A stretch of 64,000 bases of DNA from Phocoena phocoena (taxonomy: Eukaryota > Chordata > Mammalia > Artiodactyla > Phocoenidae), in contig NC_089234.1 of the NCBI RefSeq assembly GCF_963924675.1, positions 65,560,088 through 65,624,087 on the forward strand, given 5' to 3'. The position numbers were made by a program, and so were the translations under genes. The notes under the pieces were generated by a model. The model was not told the origin of the DNA, did no database searches, and saw nothing but the letters and a program-made list of their open reading frames with translations. Positions 32,036 through 44,429 of the stretch are shown here, in pieces; the first letter of the stretch is position 1, and each line of letters begins with the position of its first letter.

Positions 32036-34159
32036 TGCCTTTATTAATCACTAAAGTGAAAATGATCTTTATGTTATGTCTAGATTTCCTGGATATGGGG
32101 GTATGGGAGATTAATTTTAGTATTTTGAACTACCCTTAAAATTTAGAAAACAATTAAATTCAAGTATAAAGAAGGTAAGATTAAGGGAAAAAAGGGTGGT
32201 ATGTTAGACATTGCACATTGTTTTACAAAGATTTTTTGAATTTAAACCTCCTGTCATTTACCTATTCTGCTTTTCCCGCCTTATAACTCAGCATGTTCAG
32301 AGCTTGTAGGAATTTGGGTAGGTGAAGACAGGAGTTAATAGTCAAGGAGACAAGGCAAATCTTGCAAAACTGTTCTTGTCACTAAGATTTCTACTTGCAG
32401 GTCGAGACTTTCATTTTCACTGTCTGATTCTGCAGGTTGGCCCAGATGTAGAGACTTGGAGTCAACATAGGGCAGGAATAGACTCTAACACAGAACGTTT
32501 CTATTTTCCCAGAATCCTGCTAATATTTTACATAAACATGGAGTTGCTCTTCAGTCAGATAGGCCTCACCTGGTTCTACCATTTGCTAATTTGAATTCAT
32601 ATCCCTCTTTAAGGAGAAATCATTTTAAAGCTAAAGTTGATGAATTGCAAGTACAGGGCATTTTTTTTAGAGTGAAGAAGAAAAAATTTTTGAAAAGCAA
32701 AAGTCCAATCTTGAAGGAATATAAAGTTTATCATCAATAAATAGATTTAACAGAGGTTAGAGGAAGAACTAAATACCATTACCCCCCAGGAGGTGTATTT
32801 AATAGAGCTGTCTGCCTTGGGAGGTTAGTGACAAAGAAAGTCTGAGCGACTAGGCTTGTCTGGACCATAAGGAGAAAGAAGAAAAGGCATCTGAGGCTCC
32901 CCAGCCTCTTTGAGGATGAATGCTTTCATAGCTAGGCCAAGGAGCCTAGTGGAAGGGCAGGGCCAACACCTGCAGAGCGTCAATCACCACTTGAGTGATA
33001 ATTTGTCACCTAGACTGAAAACCCTCTTTCTTCCTATTACTGTTCAGGGGTAGCTGCCCACATGTTGCCTGGATTATGCAGAAGTGACTCTTCTGGTGTC
33101 TCTAGACTCTGTTCCTCCCTGTTGGAACTGCTGTCAGGCTAACTCCCCTTTATGTGACAGAACACTTAATAACCTTCCCCCATCAAAAACAAACAAAGGG
33201 AAAGAGAGAGAGTCAACAAGCAGGGCTTTGGACACCCCTCAAAAGCAAAGCCATTGTGAAAGAAAAGGTTCAGAGTACTAGTACTGTGGTGAATACAGTT
33301 TAACCAGTTTGAGGTGCCTGCCTCAGGCAGAGCTAGAGAATTGGTAAACTCTGCCACTATTTCAATAAGATAGCCCCCCAAGAGGACGCTTTATGGCTTC
33401 TGAGTCCTCATTGGCTATTTCACTTCTATCTAAGTTCACAAGGGGCAGCGTAGGTACATGGAGAAAGGGATTCTCGTGACCATACATAACCTTGTAGTAT
33501 GGTCAGATGAGTTTTATATCTCAACTTGAAAATATGAGCAAAGCTTGCTAAATATTAATATGGATTAGAAAGCAAGAGGGAAGGTGACAAGACAAGGAAG
33601 AGGCCTGTGGACCTCTTTTGAAGAGATATATTGACTTTCTGCATCTGTTTGGCCACTACACTGAATATCCATGTGCATTTGCACTTGGTGGTAATGATAG
33701 GGGTGTTCACACGGTTGATCCAAAGTGTTCCACTAGCCATGGCGCAATGATGACAGATTGCTCCTTTAAGGACAGCCAGTTAGGAATTTCTACATTAGAT
33801 CCCAAAGGGGGTAATATAACATAGGCCTGAATCCAGATAACAATCTAGATTGAAAGAACACATGTATTTTAAACAATAGAATTAGACATGTGTTCTAAAA
33901 CTGAGTAGGAATGATGGTAAAAAGAATTTAATTCCATGTGCTTTCCATTAACGACTTTCCCTCCAATTGAGATTTTAGACAAACCATGTAAACCCTTTAT
34001 ATTTTCAGTTATAAAATACCCTTGTATCCTCCAAAAAGTTGTTCTTAGATTTTATAGAGATGGTGGATATGAAAACAGTTTAGAAATGCAGATTTCAGGA
34101 AATAATAATTACCTGACCACTGGAGCCAGAAACTTGGCCATTATGCTCTGACAGTACCT
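32036..34159. other. Intronic sequence without recognised features
   Basis: Some GC-richer stretches (32870-33180, 33370-33480) may be diverged LTR or ERV relics, but nothing diagnostic is visible. The 68-codon frame at 33618-33824 is unassigned and not called. Confidence 0.4.
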
Positions 34160-34525
34160 CTTCAAATTATTCACCCACTCCTGCCATCTATGGATAGTCA
34201 ATCATTTTGTCATTCTGTCCGAATGCTCTACCCTTTCTCTACAATAATTTTTACTCAAGCTTGGATATCTGCTTGTTTTTATTTCCTTCTGGAAGGATTT
34301 TCTCAACCCTACTTATGAATTAGGTACTCTCATATATTCATGTAGTTCTTATGCCTGCCAATTATGACATTGATTACGACTGTTTATCATATTTTCTGTT
34401 AGGATCTAAGCTCCAGGGAAATCCAAGACTATGGCTCCAAATCTCTTTCCTTCAAAGTGTCATCGTGATGCTTGGCACATAGTAGATACTGAGTTACTAG
34501 TTTTTGAATGAATAAATGAATGAAT
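34160..34525 (+). repeat. L2 LINE 3' end
   Basis: Ends with GATGCTTGGCACATAGTAG, a GATACTGAGTTACTAG segment and GAATGAATAAATGAATGAATG, the L2 3' terminus. Upstream GATCTAAGCTCCAGGGAAAT corresponds to the L2 segment before it. Confidence 0.7.
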
Positions 34526-34886
34526 GGCTTGTACCCATATTTAAAATTAGAGAGGAATATTAAGATGAAAAATTACAAGAATAATGTTTTTAATTAATAA
34601 TTGATTAATATCTTTAAATATTTTGATGTCTAGGGCAAATAAAATTTAAAATGTGTTCTCAAATTAGTAGGTTGGTTTTGATACTTTATTTGACAATCAT
34701 ATAAAGATTAGGGAACTATAAATAAGGTAGTACTAATATATATAGATTTTTATGCTCACAAAACTTTGCATTTGCTTTAAAGTTCTCATTAATATATATA
34801 AAAGTTGATATATATCTCAAAGAAATGCTTCTGCTAGATTAAATTAATGCTTTTCATATTTTGTAGATAGATATAGTATAATATTT
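34526..34886. other. AT-rich intronic sequence
   Basis: Many short TATATA runs and nothing assignable. Confidence 0.5.
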
Positions 34887-34900
34887 AACAGTATATTTTA

Positions 34901-35102
34901 TTTTATTTTGGCGGTACGCGGGCCTCTCACTGCTGTGGCCTCTCCCGTTGTGGAGCACAGGCTCCGGACGCGCAAGCTCAGAGGCCATGGCTCACGGGCC
35001 CAGCCGCTCCGTGGCTTGTGGGATCTTCCCGGACTGGGGCACGAACCCGTGTCCCCTGCATCGGCAGGCGGACTCTCAACCACTGCACCACCAGGGAAGC
35101 CC
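34901..35102 (-). mobile_element. CHR-type SINE with 14-bp target duplication
   Basis: Reverse copy starting at its short TTTTATTTTGGCGGTACGCG side and ending CACCAGGGAAGCCC. It is flanked by AACAGTATATTTTA at 34887-34900 and 35103-35116, both perfect. It inserted at the left edge of a MIR. Confidence 0.95.
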
Positions 35103-35116
35103 AACAGTATATTTTA

Positions 35117-35330
35117 GATCAAGCTGCCTGGAGATCAAATTCTGCTTCCATTACTTGATAGCTGTGTTATGTTAGGCAAGTTGCTTAACCTCTCTGTAAA
35201 TGTTTCCTCATTTGATAAATGGGGTTGATAAATCCCCACTCAGGATTAAATGCTCCATGCCTTGGAAGTACTTGGAACTCTGGGACATAGTAAATGCTTA
35301 CTAAATAGTTATTATTTTATTATTATTCAA
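35117..35330 (+). repeat. MIR SINE
   Basis: GATAGCTGTGTTATGTTAGGC, AAGTTGCTTAACCTCTCTGT, TTTCCTCATTTGATAAATGGG, GGGACATAGTAAATGCTTAC and TTATTATTTTATTATTATT. A well-preserved MIR. Confidence 0.88.
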
Positions 35331-37059
35331 ACAGTGTTTATATTTCCAATTTCTGAACTATGTTAAAGAGTAGTTAGTATCATTCTTATATTGTCAAATC
35401 ATTTTGTTATAAAACATCACAAAATATTTCTTGTGTACATGTGGAGCCGTATTGCTTTTGGTATTTTCCTGTTTAGTTTTAGGTTGCCAACGTGGAACTA
35501 CTGGAATTTCTGGATTACAAGAGTTTGGTTCAATGGATTTTATTACAATGCCTTGGTGGAAAGGTTCAATATTTTAGATGCTAATTTATCCTTGAATAAC
35601 CTATAAAAATGCAGTTCCAACCTAATTTTTGAGGGAGAATTTTTGGTAATGGACAAAATTATTCTAAAATTACTTTCTAACAACAATAACAAAAATTAAC
35701 CAAGTGGTTAAGAAAATTTAGAAAATGAAGAATGTGAGAAGACATTTTCAACTGTCAGATATTTAAAGAATTTCAAATGTATGGTGTTAATCGTCTGGTA
35801 CTGCTTCACCAATACAAAGACAGATCAGTAGAATAAAAGAGATGTCCCTGAAAGAGACCTAATCAATGAATGTATTGGCTCAGGCCATGCAAGGTGGCTT
35901 CTGGCTACAGTCTTCTTTCTGGAGAGCTTGTTTGTGCTTGGCATTTTCATGGTTCCTTTCTAAAGGATTTACTGGTGCATGTATTACTGTCTTTAGTTCC
36001 ACATGTCTCTGCAAAACTAGCCATAGATTATTGGAGCAAAGATCATTTGTCATCCAAAGTCATTCTTGTAGAATGATCAATAGTTTATAAGGTAGACCAG
36101 TATGAGAGGTCTATACCATCCAGTACTTACATTCTTTGCCATATATGGTAATTGGCCAATTCAGTCAGATACTTTTCAGTGGATGATATAAAAAGTCAGA
36201 AGTAGCGATGGTACAGAAGCAATTACAGAAGCCAGAGACACAAAAATAAAAGGCAATAGTGAGGTGACAATACTAGAGAGAAATAAACTTTGAAAGAATG
36301 TAGAGTTTGTAATGGCAAGAGAAGAAACAACAGAGGCACAGAGAGTAGTTGAGTTACCATAGAAAATTGGATTGAGAGCAGTAGGCAACTGCTGATAGGA
36401 TAATAATAAAACAGCAAGTTCATTAGAGCTGCAACATATCTGGATATGCAGGAAATTTTGCACCTGCCATTTTGAATCCATTATTGTGCCCCTGAGGGTG
36501 TTCTGATTCCAAGATTATGAAGTAGTTTTGTGCTGGTGTCCTATACTTTGGACTAATGAGGATCTTTGCCCTGTCATTATTATGTATAGTGAGACTATAG
36601 TGTGTAACATTTCTAGAAGTAAACAGAGAAATTTCACAATTCAACTAGTAATTTTAAATGCTGTAATCATTCTCGTAGGTAAATTCAGAGTTCTAGAGTG
36701 GAACAATTTGCAGAAATATTAATATTTTTGCATGCTGTGTGAACAGAAAATGATGCAATGTCAATAGCATTAAACCAGATTAGAGAAAATTCATTTCAAT
36801 GATCACTTGTACTGCTTTTTGAAAATAAATCTAGATATAAATCAGTATAAGAAGTTTGAGGTTGGTATGGATTTTGACTAGAGAATCCTGAGGGCAGTCG
36901 AAACTCTGAGGGTAATTGTTCATTCTTTTCTCATGAGCAAGTTGAGCTACAAATCCAAAGATGTTAGTTTTAATAAATCACTTCATGATGAATTTTATAT
37001 ATTATGAATTAGTTATTTGTGTGTGGGTCTCCTTTGGGCTGAGCCTAATATTTTTGGAC
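35331..37059. other. Intronic sequence without recognised features
   Basis: No gene or assignable repeat. A 101-codon minus-strand frame (36176-36481) is not supported by any recognised family. Confidence 0.45.
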
Positions 37060-37990
37060 TCACATGTTGTTCATGTCAATAGTACATTTCTTTTTATTGA
37101 TGATAAGTATTCAGTTGTATTATGCCACAATTTGTTTATCCATTTTCCTATTAATGGACATTTAGGTGTTTCTCATCTTATGAACTATTATGAATGAGGA
37201 CAGTATGGACATTCTTATTCACATTTTCTCGTGGAGTTGTTATTTCTCCTTCACGAATTCCATTTTTAGTAGTGAAATTGCAAAGGCATAGGGTAGATAT
37301 ATGTTTAACCTTTTAAGAAACTCCCAAACTCCTTTCCAAAATCTTTGTACCATTTTATACTCCCATCTGCGATGCATGAAAAGTTCTGACTGCTCCACTT
37401 CTCAGCATTCACTATTGTCAGTCCTTTTGATTTTACTCACTCTAGTGAATGCAAAATTGTATCTCCTGATGGTTTTAATACGGATTTTCTTGTTGATTAA
37501 GGATGTTGAGCACATTTTCATTGTTTATTGGCTGATTGTGTATCTCCCTTTTCAGGTATCTGTTCACATCCTTTGCCCATATACTGATCAAATTTTTCAT
37601 ATTTTTGTTGTTGATTTGTAGGAGTTTTTAATATATTCTTGTTAGGAGTCCTTTGTTGGATTTGTTACTGTGATTATATTTTGTCCCCAGTCTGTGTCTG
37701 TGGTGTGTTTCTCTGTTTTGATAAGCAGAAAAATTTAATTTTGTAAAAATAATTTTTTTATGGTTACTGTTTTTTGCATCATATATAAAATAAAAGAAAG
37801 GGATTAAAAAGAAATTTGTCTACTCCAAGATTGTGAAAACAGTCTCCTACATTTTCTTGTAGGAGCTGAATGGTCTCAAGTTTTACATTGGGGTTTAGTA
37901 TCTATCTTGAAGAAATTTTGAGTATTCCTGTGTATGTGGAATTTTAAAATGCTATTTATTTATTTTAATTTTACAAGTATCCTTTCTCCC
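37060..37990 (-). mobile_element. Old L1 fragment, reverse
   Basis: A diverged version of the L1 3' ORF2/3' UTR pattern: ACAATTTGTTTATCCATTTTC, TTAATGGACATTTAGGTG, TTGTACCATTTTATACTCCC, GATGTTGAGCACATTTTCA, TCCTTTGTTGGATTTG and CTACTCCAAGATTGTGAAAA. Much older than the L1s at 14.8 and 17 kb. No intact frame. Confidence 0.75.
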
Positions 37991-38035
37991 AATTAACATT
38001 TAAAACAATTATTTGGGTTTTCCTCTTTTTATTTT

Positions 38036-38243
38036 ATTTTTATTTTTTTTTGCGGTACGCGGGCCTCTCACTGTTGTGGCCTCTCCCATTGCGGAGCACA
38101 GGCTCCGGACGCGCAGGCTCAGTGGCCATGGCTCACGAGCCCAGCCGCTCTGCGGCATGTGGTATTTTCCCGGACTGGGGCACGAACCCGCGTCACCTGC
38201 ATCGGCAGGCGGACTCTCAACCACTGTGCCACCAGGGAAGCCC
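38036..38243 (-). mobile_element. CHR-type SINE with 14-bp target duplication
   Basis: Reverse copy, GCGGTACGCGGGCCTCTCAC to CACCAGGGAAGCCC. It is flanked by CCTCTTTTTATTTT at 38022-38035 and 38244-38257, both perfect. Confidence 0.94.
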
Positions 38244-38574
38244 CCTCTTTTTATTTTGATTGGTGATTCTGGTATTTTCATTCTTGATTTCTTTCTATAG
38301 CTCTATGATTGCTCAGTTAAGTGGCTCACTATTTTTTTAAGACTTACTGAGTTCTCTTCAGACCGTAGTCATAAAATACTCTCACGCTGACCACCTGATT
38401 GCCTTTGATTCTTCTCTTTGTTCACTAATTTTAAATAATTTCCTATTATACTAGGCCAGGATCTTAGTTATATCCTCAAAGATAGGGTGTCAGACCATTT
38501 GAAGGAAATTTGTAAGATTAATTTGTCATTGGGATAATAACTCTAATATGATTCTACTGGGCATCTTTTATTTT

Positions 38575-38790
38575 CCTTTTTTTTTTAACTTTTATTTTGA
38601 GATACTAGTAAATTCACATGCAGCTGCAGGAAATTATACAGAGAGATCCTGTGTACACTTCAACTGTAGCACCTTGCTTAACTATAGTGCACTATACAAC
38701 CCGGGAATTAAGAGTGAAGCAATCCATTGACCTTATTCAAATTTCACCAGTTTTACATCACTCCTTGTATGTGTGCGCATCTTTTATTTT
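38575..38790 (-). mobile_element. Old L1 3' UTR fragment, reverse
   Basis: Poly-T, then TTTTATTTTGAGATACTAGT, TTCACATGCAGCTGCAGG, AATCCATTGACCTTATTCA and TTTCACCAGTTTTACATCA, matching the reverse of an old L1M-type 3' UTR. Confidence 0.7.
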
Positions 38791-39770
38791 TTAACCTTTC
38801 TAAGAAGACAAAGGCAGTTTAAGGTTTTGTTTTTTTTGTTTGTGGTTTATCTGGGACAATATGAGTGAGTTTGAAAAGCTCCTCATTTTTCCTCAGTCTC
38901 CCTAATAGTTTCTCATTCTTACTTATAAGGCAATGCATGGGTCACTACATGTAAAATATCATTTTTGTATTTATATGTATTTGAAATCCTTAGGTTGCTA
39001 TTTCCTTAAAATTAGCTGTTTTTACCATGACTGAATCGAACAATTTTCTTTTCTAAACAAAGATTATGTAATAGCGTTGTTCTTCAGTAATTAAAAAAAA
39101 TATTTTTGAGATTGCCTAGTTAACTTTTATTCCTGTTCTTTGTTACATGTTTTGTATTTACCACCATGCATTATAGTTATTCATCCTTTGTTTCCTGATG
39201 TCTGTCTTCTTTGTTATTAAAGAATATCATTTCATCTTTAGCTTTATGATTTTAACAAGTACTTTCAATTATCCCTCTCTTTTAAAATTCCCGATGTTTG
39301 GAGATAATAGGCTTCTGAGTTTTCTCCCAATCTCTATTTTTAAAACTTTACTTTTTGTTAGAAAATAACGTTAACAAAGAGCATCTGTTCCTTTAATTTT
39401 GTAGTACCACAGTGCATCTGGTAACCCAGTAGACTATTTGGTTCTTGCAGGGATCTGTAGGTATTATAAAGAGTATTATTTGTCTTGCTTGGCTGGTATA
39501 TATTCAGAAGCCCAAAGATGGAAACACGTATGGATGATGCAGTGCTTAAGGTTAAGATATCTATGTTTTATAAGCAGAAAAGTCAAGTGTGGTAATTGCA
39601 AATGGGCCACTTGCATAAGTTAGTGTTGATATCAGAATTGTGATTTGCATTTCCTGAGTTTGGTTCTTCATTTAAAATATTAATAATTCATTTTCATAGG
39701 CCTTGACTTTAGAATCCTGGAGTTCCCAAAAAGAACAGAAAGGCAAAGTGGGATAATTACAACCCCGACT
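38791..39770. other. Intronic sequence without recognised features
   Basis: AT-rich, nothing assignable. Confidence 0.45.
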
Positions 39771-39774
39771 TTCC

Positions 39775-40200
39775 CACTAAGCAGGCTTGAGTGGAAAAAT
39801 ACACCCAATGTATAAGTTATCATTACAAGGAAAATACAGAAATACAGATTACATATGTTAAAGTAATTAAATAAGGAGGCCTTTAAACTGAGATTGTTCT
39901 AATGCCTTGGCAACCTATGTAAGCAAACTGAAACCTAAACCAGAGTGTATTCCTGTAAACACATCAAAGTTAAGAAATTAAAGTTAAAAGCCACCAATCA
40001 CAAATGGCCAACTTAGGCTTTCCCAAGTAAGGCAACTGCTTAAGCTATAGCAAATCAAATAATTTTCTTGCTTTGCTTCTATGTCTGCTTTATAAAAGCC
40101 TTTCCTATAGCTCCACTGAAGAACCCCTAGTCGTTTTTGGTATTGTGTTGGCAATTCAAATTGATATTTGCTCAAATACCATAAACTCTTCAAAATTTTA
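39775..40200 (+). mobile_element. Possible old LTR
   Basis: CCACCAATCACAAATGGCCAA (CCAAT-like), a CTTTATAAAAGCCTTTCC TATA-like segment at 40088, and a following GAAGAACCCC region resemble an LTR promoter layout. The family is not assigned. Confidence 0.35.
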
Positions 40201-40801
40201 ATTACTTCAGTTTATCTTTTAACACATATTTATAGGGAATACGTTTGTCAAAATAATATATATTAATATATGTTTGTGTATATATATTTCTGTTAAATTG
40301 ACACTTTTTTAATATTGTTCCTGCTTTAATATTTCTTATTAAAAAGAATAATAGAATTATAATAGAAGGCAGAGGAATTTAAACTGAACATAATGGGAAA
40401 AGGTAATATATAGGATTTTGTGTCAAGAAAAACTGTCCAACTTAACAGTGAAACAAATATTTAGTAGTATATGTCACAACATCATGAGTTGTCCCAAACA
40501 GTGTACATAGTTGAAGACAGTATGAACAAAACAGTAAACAAACCAGTATCAATACCAGCTGAAGCTCATAAAGGAAATACTTGAAGTGTCTGATGAAAAG
40601 CAAGTATGGAACATGTTCACTTCAAAGGATATTTCTGAGTAAACTGTAGAATGCTACTGGTGATGTGATAATTGCCTCATTTTCTTTCTGAATGATTGCA
40701 AAGTACTTTTGTTGATGGTCATGATGATGATGTTGTTCTTGAAAGTTCCTAATCTATTAGGTTTTCTCAACACGGTTTTTGGACAGAGAAAGACTATCAA
40801 A
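40201..40801. other. Intronic sequence without recognised features
   Basis: A short TATATATA run near 40280 and a GATGATGATG run near 40722. Nothing else. Confidence 0.45.
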
Positions 40802-40814
40802 GAGCAGTGATAGG

Positions 40815-41030
40815 GGCTTCCCTGGTGGCGCAGTGGTTGAGAGTCCGCCTGCCGATGCAGGCGTCACAGGTTCCTGTCCCGGTCTGGGAAGATCCCACAT
40901 GCCGTGGAGCGGCTGGGTCCGTGAGCCATGGCCGCTGAGCCTGCGCGTCTGGAGCCTGTGCTCCGCAACGGGAGAGGCCGCAACAGTGAGAGGCCCGCGT
41001 ACCGCAAAAAAAAAAAAAAAAAAAAAAAAG
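40815..41030 (+). mobile_element. CHR-type SINE with 13-bp target duplication
   Basis: Full forward copy from the GGCTTCCCTGGTGGCGCAG head to GCGTACCGC plus an uninterrupted A-run (about 41005-41029). It is flanked by GAGCAGTGATAGG at 40802-40814 and 41031-41043. The pure A-tail and perfect duplication point to a young insertion. Confidence 0.95.
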
Positions 41031-41043
41031 GAGCAGTGATAGG

Positions 41044-41354
41044 ATTAGACCTTTCAAAGGTGAACAGTGCACCCACTGATTTTAATGGTAAAATACCCTG
41101 GAGTTGGGAGGCTGGGGATAGGCAAATAGTACCTTAGCTTTTTCACCCCCAGTGTTAAGGGAATGAGAAGTTGAAACATAATATGAGTATACTTTATATT
41201 TTAGAAAAAGTAAAACATGATTAATGATAAAAACTGCCATCTTTTTAAGAATTTCTTATAATTAAAGTTATTATTTATTTTGCCATGGGTTAGCTCTTGG
41301 ACTATGTTAGACACCTTTGATATATGCTCTTATAAAACCTTGTGTCTAACTTAT
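41044..41354. other. Intronic sequence without recognised features
   Basis: Nothing assignable. Confidence 0.45.
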
Positions 41355-41510
41355 CCTTGCACTTACTATTTGTTATTAGAATTTCTTTGTTGATTCTCTA
41401 TTTTTTCTATTAAAATATAAGCTTCTCCTGAATAGGGACCATATTTATCTTACCAATGTAATGCTGACATCTACCACAATATTTTTCACATTGAAAAAAT
41501 GAATGCTTAT
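41355..41510 (+). repeat. L2 LINE 3' end, degraded
   Basis: TAAGCTTCTCCTGAATAGGG, ACCATATTTATCTTACCAATG and a CACATTGAAAAAATGAATGC end follow the L2 3' pattern. Confidence 0.5.
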
Positions 41511-41529
41511 TTCATGGTTACTTAAACAA

Positions 41530-41770
41530 TTTTTTAAATTATGCAATTTTTAGAAAAATAATGCAGATTTATAATAGAAACATTAGAAATAATAGAAAAA
41601 AATGAACAAAATTATCAGTTGTCTTACCATTTGGAGATAACTACTATATGTTCTTTTCAGACATTTTCTATGTAGATGTATGCAAATATATGTTTCTAAA
41701 TGTATTAGTATGCCAGAATGGGATCGGATTATACATATTGTTCTCCAGTCTCTGTTTTTCACCCCCAGTT
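41530..41770. repeat. Possible old LINE-derived sequence
   Basis: TACCATTTGGAGATAACTAC, CAGACATTTTCTATGTAGAT and GAATGGGATCGGATTATACA resemble an old L1 3' pattern related to 30240-30500. Confidence 0.4.
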
Positions 41771-42476
41771 TAAGCCTCCCCACTCAAAGCCTCATTTACT
41801 GCTGTTTTCTAAACCTGCCCTATCACACCATTTTAGCATTGTATGTCAGACATATAAAGAAGGTAGTCCTTTTGTGGCTAGTTATATAGATTAGCCAGAT
41901 ACCTTCACAGGCCCCGTTTTGTTTCAAAGACCCTCAAGTTAGAGCATAAATGACAGAAACCATCCTATCAGCGTTTTGTAAAACAGTGTTCCCCTAAGTA
42001 ATGAATTCTTCATATCCAGAAAGAAAAAAAAGAGAGTTTTAAATAGCAACTCCTAGATCACCAGTACTGCAGATCATTGTTGGAATTGCAGTACTACAAA
42101 TTCATACCTTTTTGTTCTAAATCACGAAACTCCAGTATTGACCCGAGGAAAATGATATTTTGAGAAAGTTACAAATAAGTGTTCACTATGATGCCTAATC
42201 ATGCCTTCAAATTGCAAAGAAAGGTATATCCTGTATTCAGTAGTTAGCATTCCACCCAGAGAAGATTGGCTAACAAAACATGCAAACTATGTCACATTAG
42301 TCATTGCTTGATTCTAACAATTGTGTTTCTATTCCTGCAAAATACAATAATTCCCTTAAATTTCCAGTAGGAAGCCACAGAATGTTATATGAAATTTGGG
42401 TAGGCACAAGTCTTTGCTTGTTTTGTAAATTACTTTTCTATTGGTGATAGAGAGGAAGACTGCCTGGCTCTATTTG
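41771..42476. other. Intronic sequence without recognised features
   Basis: Nothing assignable. Confidence 0.45.
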
Positions 42477-42521
42477 TTATATTTAACAAATGAATGATAG
42501 ACATTCATTTGTTAAATATAA
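42477..42521. repeat. Perfect inverted repeat, 20-bp arms, 5-nt loop
   Basis: Left arm 42477-42496 and right arm 42502-42521 are exact reverse complements (arm core ATATTTAACAAATGAATG), separated by ATAGA. No terminator or RNA-gene context. It could form a hairpin in RNA or a cruciform in DNA. Confidence 0.95.
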
Positions 42522-43304
42522 AACCTCTTTCCTGTTTTCATAAATGTGGAAATAGACTAGGTATTTGAGGTTCTTATCACCTATATGTAACTATTGTGAA
42601 TGAGAAAATAAACTTAAAATCAACAATTGAACAAATTCTAAATGAATACAAGTATGCTAGAAAGTTAAACCTGGAAAAATACTTTTGTTATCTGCTGTGT
42701 GCTTTTTGTCTGAAAACTGGATTAGCTACCATAGAGTGGGCGAGGATGGGGGAACAATTTCAGAAAACAATTTACAACTCTTGTTAATAATTTTACATTC
42801 TTATTGAAAGTTATGAGTGGCTCTGATTTTAGGTTTCTCAAACTCTATATATTTTACAAAGACTAGCAGGTGACATTTTCTCTAAAAAGGAAGAAATTAT
42901 GTGTCCTCACTCAACCCCATAAAAATATTTTAAAGATTAAATATTACCAAATATTTAGATAATTACAGCAGATTCAGAGTATAAGTTAGATTTGTCTAGA
43001 TTTATTGGCACATATCTAGTCATAAGCGTAGCCTTCCTATGAATTTATATGCTTGATATATTTGTAGTTTATTTTGGTATTAGACAACCTAATTCAGTAA
43101 GAGTTACTTACCTAGGGAAAAAATAAACATAAATTAAGAAGGCAGAATTGATTATTAAAAAAACTTGAATTTAGTTCTGACTACTTCTCTAAGGTTGAAC
43201 TTTTCTATGCTTCATTTTCTCCATCTATTCATCTATTTTTCCAACCATAATTTTCCCTCATTTACAGGGATTAAGGGAAGATAAATGAAGATACACTTCA
43301 TGTA
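42522..43304. other. Intronic sequence without recognised features
   Basis: The 63-codon frame at 42596-42787 is AT-rich and unassigned. No repeat recognised. Confidence 0.45.
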
Positions 43305-43609
43305 TTGTAGTACACCCTTATCCAAGGTTTTGCTTTCTTTGGTTTCAGTTACTCATGGTCAACTGTGGTCCAAAATTATTAAATGGAAGTTTTCAGAAAT
43401 AAGTGATTTACAAATTTAAAATGTGTGCCTTCTGAGTAGTGATGAGATCCCATGTTTTTCTGCTTCATCACGTCTGGAACATGAATCATCTCTTCGTCCA
43501 GCTTATCCACACTGTATACGCTGCTTACCCATCAGTATGTGTAGGAACAAAACAGCACATATAGAGTTTGTACTGTCTGGGTTTCAGGCCTCCACTGGGA
43601 GGACTACTG
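43305..43609 (+). mobile_element. Tigger-type (TcMar, MER2-like) MITE
   Basis: The left end has TTGTAGTACACCCTTATCC, then GGTTTCAGTTACTCATGGTC, ATTAAATGGAAGTTTTCAGA, TTCTGAGTAGTGATGAGATC and CTTATCCACACTGTATACGC. The right end is GTTTCAGGCCTCCACTGGG then GGACTACTG. The ends are imperfect inverted repeats flanked by TA (43303-43304 and 43610-43611), the expected target duplication. Only the terminal parts of the autonomous element remain, so no transposase is encoded. Confidence 0.78.
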
Positions 43610-43611
43610 TA

Positions 43612-44207
43612 TTTTTTTTTTTTTTTTTAAACAAATGAGACTAAAAACAACTCAAGGAGAGAAACTTAAAGTTTCCTTTGACATTTCCATAATTACAGTG
43701 ACTATACTTTCCAAAACCCAAATGGGGGAATCGGTGTGTCACATGTACTAGTGTGAGTAAATAGATAATGAGAAAAAATATTTTAAATTAAATATGCCTT
43801 AAAAAAAATAGAACAGATAGTTTATTTACTCCAGTATAGGAGAGAGCTATGGATCTGATAGGTGATGTAAATGGCCAGTAAAGTAATACATAATCTGAAA
43901 TCATTACTAAATCTGGTCCTACATATTGCCAGATTAGTTCCCCTGCTCGTTTTTCTTGTAACCGTCTGAAAATATGTTTCTCTCATTCCTCACATTCTAT
44001 GTATGTTTCTTGTGGATTTTTTTTCTTTGTTTGTTTCCAACAACAAAATGTGCGACCAATCTACTTATAACTATCTAAAGAAATTACTATAAATATACTT
44101 ACAAATAGTTGACTAGTCTTTGGGTGTTAAACTTATGAAAGAAGGCATCAGATAGCTTTGAAATATAACTGAATTAAGATTATATATGGTTATTTTTAAT
44201 AAGAAGA
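43612..44207. other. Intronic sequence without recognised features
   Basis: A poly-T run directly follows the MITE at 43612-43628. Nothing else assignable. Confidence 0.45.
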
Positions 44208-44350
44208 AGTAAAATAATTATTTTGTATTATATTAATATTATACATTACTGTGTATAAGTACATATTATATATAATTATATTTATATATAATAAATATAT
44301 AATCAAAAGTATTTATAATTATACATAATTACATATTATATAGAATTATA
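44208..44350. repeat. Nearly pure AT tract
   Basis: About 140 bp of almost only A and T, rich in TATATA, AATTATA and ATATAT palindromes. Low-complexity and prone to secondary structure. Confidence 0.85.
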
Positions 44351-44429
44351 TCTTAAAAATTAAAAATTGGAAGTAAAAATTATAAAGAATAGAATAAAGA
44401 AACAGCATAGTTTGGTATATTGCATGTTT

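Noticed and set aside
33618..33824. 68-codon frame considered as a retroviral or transposase remnant
   Set aside because: I could not recognise any motif of those families, so I left it unassigned.
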